Below are positions 60,648-64,000 of a stretch of 64,000 nt of DNA, piece after piece. The stretch spans positions 434,001 to 498,000 of the forward strand of contig NZ_VSSO01000001.1 in assembly GCF_008312885.1 (NCBI RefSeq), written 5' to 3'. Every line of letters begins with the position of its first letter. Position 1 is the first letter of the stretch. Both the position numbers and the translations under genes were made by a program. A model generated the notes under the pieces. That model worked only from the letters and a program-made list of their open reading frames with translations. It did no database searches and was not told the origin of the DNA. The DNA is from Lolliginicoccus suaedae. Its GTDB lineage: Bacteria; Actinomycetota; Actinomycetes; Mycobacteriales; Mycobacteriaceae.

Positions 60648-60696
60648 GCCCTGCATTCCAGGTGGGGCAGGCTGAACCGCTGCTAGTCTCGCTGGC

Positions 60697-60924
60697 ATGG
60701 CGACCACTGACGACGGCACGACCGACGAGCTGCGCGAATCGTTCGACCAGTTCGACAAGGACGACAACGGCCAGATCGACAGGAGCGAGTTCGCGGAGCT
60801 AGTCGCGATCCTTGATCCCGGGATGCCGGAGGAGCAGGTCTCCATCGGGTTCGGCGAGATCGACAGCGACAGCAATGGCGCGATCGATTTCGCCGAGTTC
60901 GCCGAGTGGTGGGACAACCGCTAG
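60697..60924 (+). CDS. EF-hand calcium-binding protein, small
   Basis: A 75-residue acidic protein made of two EF-hands: loop one DKDDNGQIDRSEF and loop two DSDSNGAIDFAEF, each with the canonical 12-residue loop ending in Glu. No signal peptide, so it should bind calcium in the cytosol. Such small calmodulin-like proteins occur in actinomycetes but their partners are largely unknown. It follows the HAAS-like gene by 49 bp and ends 4 bp from the convergent yciI gene. Confidence 0.9.
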   Translation: MATTDDGTTDELRESFDQFDKDDNGQIDRSEFAELVAILDPGMPEEQVSIGFGEIDSDSNGAIDFAEFAEWWDNR

Positions 60925-60928
60925 CGGC

Positions 60929-61348
60929 TCACAGCTGGCCGGTGGCCTCGCGCCAGGCAAGCTCCCGCTGGATCCATTCATTGTCCTGGGGGAACTCGTC
61001 GATGGTGGGCACGCGCCGGATCTCGGTCTTGAACCCGGCACCGAACGACGGCATCCGGGTGGCCCACTCGACTGCTTCCTGCTTGGACGAGACGTTGAGG
61101 ATGTAGAAGCCGTTGAACAGCTCCTTGGTCTCGCCGTAGGGGCCGTCGGTGACCACAGGGGGCTCGCTGGAGTAGTCCACGATGACGCTATCGGCCGCGT
61201 CGTCGAGGCCTTCCGCGGCGACGAGGACCCCTGCCTTGATGAGCTCGTCATTGAACTTCCCGACGGTCTCGAGCATCTCGGTGAAATCGAAGTCGGCCAT
61301 CGACTGCGCTGCCTCGTCGGTGGTGCGCATGATCAGCATGTACTTCAT
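60929..61348 (-). CDS. YciI/DGPF-family protein, probable ECF42 target
   Basis: A 139-residue protein. YMLIMRTTDEA at the front and VTDGPYGETKELFNGFYIL are the family signatures (DGPY in place of DGPF). It should be regulated by an ECF42 sigma factor: the promoter at 61397-61429 is of the same pattern as before the first yciI. The start ATG at 61348 fits the family N-terminus. Unlike the first copy it is separated from its sigma gene by two plus-strand genes. Confidence 0.92.
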   Translation of the reverse strand: MKYMLIMRTTDEAAQSMADFDFTEMLETVGKFNDELIKAGVLVAAEGLDDAADSVIVDYSSEPPVVTDGPYGETKELFNGFYILNVSSKQEAVEWATRMPSFGAGFKTEIRRVPTIDEFPQDNEWIQRELAWREATGQL

Positions 61349-61396
61349 GGGGGTGTTCCTTCCTGGGGTGGCCCGGGCCGGTGCGCGGTGCCTCAT

Positions 61397-61429
61397 CCCT
61401 AGGTCGAGCGGGCAAGCCCCGGATCGACA
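61397..61429 (-). promoter_or_regulatory. Putative ECF42 promoter before the second yciI
   Basis: On the minus strand TGTCGA (61424-61429), 17 bases, then CGACCTAGGG (61397-61406), 48 bp before the ATG. It matches the pattern before the first yciI (48826-48858) in sequence, spacing and distance to the start. Confidence 0.8.
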
Positions 61430-61449
61430 CAGCCGTCAAAGAAGTTTTC

Positions 61450-62913
61450 TCACGCTGGCTTGCGGGCGGGCACCGGCTGGTAGTCGGCGGGGTCGAAGCG
61501 TGCTTCCCGCTTGTACTCGATGCCGAGCAACGGCCAGTTGGTAGTGACCCGCCCTGATGCAGTGCGGTACCAGGACGTGCATTGGCTCCACACGCTGTTG
61601 GCGAGCTTGTCCTGGATGCGCTGGTCGTAGGCGCGCTCGACGATGGCCTTGACGGTCAGGGGCGCGCCCCGCTCGGCGATCGCATGGACAAAGTCGCGCA
61701 AGTAGGCGGCCTGGACCTCGAGGAAGTAGATGATCGATCCGCCGCCGGTGTTGGTGTTGGGCCCATACATGATGAGCATGTTGGGAAATCCTGTGACCGT
61801 CATGCCGTAGTAGGCGCTGGCACCGTCGGCCCACTGCTCGTGCAGGTCGCGGCCACCGGTGCCGGTGATCCTCATGGGGGCGAGGAACTCGGTGGCCTTG
61901 AAGCCGGTCCCCCAGATGATGACGTCGGCGGGATGCTCGGTGCCGTCGGTGGTGACGATGCCGCTGGGGGTGATCTCGCGGATGCCGGTGGTAATCAGCT
62001 CGGTGTTCGGCTGTGCGAGGGCGGGGATGTAGTCGCTGGAGAACAGCACCCGCTTGCAGCCGATGGGATAGTCGGGCCAGACCTTCTCGAACAGGCCGGG
62101 CTTGTCCTTGGCCTGGCGCTTCATGTGGGCGCGGGAGATGCGGCGGACGAGCGCGGCGAGCGGCTTGGAGTACACCCAGGCGACACTGAGCGCCTCGACG
62201 AGGCCATACCAGGTGCCGCGCTCGGCGAGCTGGGTGGCGGGCAGCAGCTTGAAGATCTTGTGGTGCAGCTCGGTGAACTCGCGGTCGGGCCGTGGCAGCA
62301 GGTAGGGGGCGGAGCGCTGGTAAACGTCGAGGTGCGCGGCCCGGGGCTGGATCTCGGGCACGAACTGGATGGAGCTGGCGCCGGTGCCGATGACGGCGAT
62401 GCGCTTGCCGTCGAGGTCGATGCCGTGGTCCCACTGCGCCGAGTGGAAGGCCTCTCCGGCGAAGGTGTCGCGGCCGGGGATAGCCGGGGTGGACGGCCGG
62501 GATAGCTGGCCCACGGCGGGCACGAGCACGTCGACGGTGAGGGTGTCGCCGGTGCTGAGGTCGAGCGTCCACTGGCCGCTGGCCTCGTCGAACGTCGCGG
62601 CGGTGACCTCGGTGCCGAAGCGGATGTGGCGGCGCACGTCGTAGGTGTCGGCGACGCCGCGGATGTAGTCGAGGATCGCTGGTTGCTGCGAGAACCGCCG
62701 CGGCCAGCGCGGGTTCGGCTCGTAGGAGTACGAGTAGAACGGCGAGGGCACGTCGCATGCAGCACCGGGATAGGTGTTGTCGCGCCACACTCCCCCGACA
62801 TCGCTGGACTTCTCGAGGATGGTGATGTCCTCGTGGCCGGCCTTCTTCAGCTCGATGGCCGCGGCGATGCCACCGAGACCGGCACCAATGATCGCGATGG
62901 ACAGGGCTAGCAT
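61450..62913 (-). CDS. Baeyer-Villiger-type flavin monooxygenase
   Basis: A 487-residue NADPH/FAD monooxygenase. FAD-binding GAGLGG (10-15), the Baeyer-Villiger fingerprint FxGxxxHxxxW(P/D) as FAGEAFHSAQWD (151-162) and the NADPH fold GTGASS (176-181) are in order, followed by IIWGTGFK and GPNTNTGGGSIIYFLEVQA. It adds oxygen next to a carbonyl to give esters or lactones; in actinomycetes such enzymes act on ketones and steroids or ethionamide-like sulfur compounds. The ATG at 62913 begins right before the first strand. Its 3' end lies 21 bp from the promoter of the second yciI. Confidence 0.92.
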   Translation of the reverse strand: MLALSIAIIGAGLGGIAAAIELKKAGHEDITILEKSSDVGGVWRDNTYPGAACDVPSPFYSYSYEPNPRWPRRFSQQPAILDYIRGVADTYDVRRHIRFGTEVTAATFDEASGQWTLDLSTGDTLTVDVLVPAVGQLSRPSTPAIPGRDTFAGEAFHSAQWDHGIDLDGKRIAVIGTGASSIQFVPEIQPRAAHLDVYQRSAPYLLPRPDREFTELHHKIFKLLPATQLAERGTWYGLVEALSVAWVYSKPLAALVRRISRAHMKRQAKDKPGLFEKVWPDYPIGCKRVLFSSDYIPALAQPNTELITTGIREITPSGIVTTDGTEHPADVIIWGTGFKATEFLAPMRITGTGGRDLHEQWADGASAYYGMTVTGFPNMLIMYGPNTNTGGGSIIYFLEVQAAYLRDFVHAIAERGAPLTVKAIVERAYDQRIQDKLANSVWSQCTSWYRTASGRVTTNWPLLGIEYKREARFDPADYQPVPARKPA

Positions 62914-62984
62914 GTGTGGCGTTCTCCGATCAGGGTTCGCGATGTGTCCTGCTCCACAATAGTGGCGGCACCGGTCGGGGGCAG

Positions 62985-64000
62985 CTAGGGCTGCTCGGCG
63001 GTTCCCTCGGGCGCGGCGAGCGGGAGGCGCACCACGAAGCGGGTATCGCCTGGCGCGGACTCCACGCGGATGTCGCCATGGTGCTTGTTGGCGACGATGC
63101 GGAAGGAGATGTCGAGCCCGAGACCGGTCCCCTCCCCGACGGGCTTGGTGGTGAAGAACGGCTCGAAGATGCGCTGCTCGATCTCCGGTGGCACGCCGGG
63201 CCCGGTGTCGCCGATCTCGATCGCCGCGCAGTCGTTCTCCCGATAGGTGCGCACGGTCAGGGTGCCGGGCCCGCTCATGGCACCGATCGCGTTGTCGATG
63301 AGGTTGGTCCACACCTGGTTGAGCTCGGCGGCGTAGCACGGCAGGGCGGGCAGCGCGCGGTCGTAGTCCTTGACGACGGTGATGGCATCGGTCAGCTTGC
63401 CACTGAGCATGACGAGGGTGCTGTCGAGCAACTCGTGGACATCGACGACCTGGAACGGGGCGCGGTCCATCTGCGAGTACTGCTTGGCAGCATCGACGAG
63501 GGTGGTGATGCGGTGGGTGGAATCGGTGATCTCGTTCAGCAGCAGCTCGGTCTCGACGGTGTGGTCGAGCCACTGCATCGCGCCATCGAGCACGGTGCCG
63601 CTGATCGCGTCGGCGGCCTGATCGAGCCACGCGAGGGTGATGCCGGCCTGGGCGAAGGTGGGCGCGATGTCCCAAGCACGTGTGATGCCGTGATCGTCGA
63701 GCCATTCGCCGAGCTCGTCCTCGCGATCGGCCTCCTCCATCGGCGAGAGCGCCGGCGCGGTCGCGACTAGCTCCACGGCCTGCTCCTGGAGGCCCACGAG
63801 GGTGTCGAGGATCGCGGGGTCGATGTCCTCGCGGGCGATGCGGGCGAGCTTGTGGCGCATCCCCGCGACCCGCTCGCGCAGGGCGGAGGTGGCGCGGACG
63901 GCCGCGGCGGCGGGATTGTTCAGCTCGTGCGTCAGGCCCGCGGAGAGGGAGCCGAGAGCGAGGAGGCGCTCGCGCTGCTCGATGATGCGCCGGGAGTTCT
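62985..64000 (-). CDS. Sensor histidine kinase, N-terminus outside window
   Basis: At least 338 residues; the frame is open to the window edge. LLALGSLSAGLTHELNNPAAAAVRATSALRERV is the phosphoacceptor region (His within THELNNPA), with LNQVWTNLIDNAIGAM (N box), DTGPGVPPEIEQRIFEPFFTTKPVGEGTGLGLDIS (G boxes). The THELNNPAAAA style is known from ATP-binding proteins paired with thioredoxin reductase-like or cyclic-nucleotide-binding domains in actinomycetes; the sensor part is not visible. It lies 71 bp upstream of the monooxygenase gene on the same strand side and may be in the same transcription unit. Confidence 0.85.
   Translation of the reverse strand, partial: NSRRIIEQRERLLALGSLSAGLTHELNNPAAAAVRATSALRERVAGMRHKLARIAREDIDPAILDTLVGLQEQAVELVATAPALSPMEEADREDELGEWLDDHGITRAWDIAPTFAQAGITLAWLDQAADAISGTVLDGAMQWLDHTVETELLLNEITDSTHRITTLVDAAKQYSQMDRAPFQVVDVHELLDSTLVMLSGKLTDAITVVKDYDRALPALPCYAAELNQVWTNLIDNAIGAMSGPGTLTVRTYRENDCAAIEIGDTGPGVPPEIEQRIFEPFFTTKPVGEGTGLGLDISFRIVANKHHGDIRVESAPGDTRFVVRLPLAAPEGTAEQP

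Noticed and set aside
62914-63705. Upstream extension of the monooxygenase frame
   Set aside because: It lies antisense-frame within the sensor kinase gene; the FAD strand begins right after ATG at 62913.
1-64000. Mobile elements, prophage, tRNA or rRNA genes
   Set aside because: No transposase, integrase, phage structural gene or tRNA cloverleaf was recognised.

Overview
The window is GC-rich DNA of an actinomycete. Starts are a mix of ATG and GTG, many operon genes overlap by ATGA or GTGA, and lipoproteins, HxlR, MerR, LuxR and ECF regulators and two-component systems are frequent. A condensation/WS-DGAT-like acyltransferase, an acyl-CoA synthetase and several alpha/beta hydrolases fit a mycolate-type member of Mycobacteriales, but the genus cannot be fixed from the sequence. 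No tRNA, rRNA, transposase, phage gene or CRISPR array was seen. The window looks like an ordinary but accessory-rich chromosomal segment.

Layout. 1-13.2 kb: a truncated acyltransferase, a YWTD propeller, a 1.1-kb gene-free gap with a long inverted repeat, a secreted propeller lipoprotein, a secreted trypsin-like protease, a convergent pair of paralogous unknown proteins that each carry a long perfect inverted repeat, proline iminopeptidase, a hydrolase/oxidoreductase pair divergent from an HxlR regulator, thioredoxin and a pentapeptide-repeat protein. 13.2-18.7 kb: a lipoprotein, unknown proteins, a SpoT-like HD protein and a three-gene membrane cassette of unknown role. 18.8-23.2 kb: a NarL/DesK-type two-component system divergent from an ABC exporter and a penicillin-binding-like serine hydrolase. 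23.2-31.9 kb: hydrolases, an AlkD-like protein, a GDSL hydrolase, a YdcF-type protein, an LLM oxidoreductase, an SRPBCC protein and DoxX. 31.9-37.3 kb: an SRPBCC::acyl-CoA synthetase fusion coupled to a lysophospholipid-type acyltransferase, and a MerR/HEAT operon with its own operator.

37.4-46.3 kb: a two-domain VOC protein, a proline-rich membrane protein lying between 32-bp direct repeats, the urc1-urc4-upp operon (the URC route of uracil breakdown known from yeasts), and a TPR-LuxR regulator divergent from a nitrilase/VOC operon. 46.3-52.6 kb: a thermonuclease lipoprotein, an ECF42 sigma factor with its YciI partner, two DUF3592 membrane proteins and a berberine-bridge-type oxidase divergent from a LuxR regulator. 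52.7-57.5 kb: an SDR, an OmpR regulator and a sensor kinase fused in frame to a polytopic membrane domain. 57.5-64 kb: a Fic protein, a second ECF42 sigma factor, a HAAS-like protein, an EF-hand protein, a second YciI, a Baeyer-Villiger-type monooxygenase and a truncated sensor kinase.

Most notable: the compact bacterial URC operon; two ECF42/YciI modules whose yciI genes share the same promoter, TGTCGA-N17-CG[A/T]CCTAGGG; the kinase-membrane protein fusion that keeps an internal ribosome binding site; and a two-copy structured intergenic element at 31.4 and 47.2 kb.
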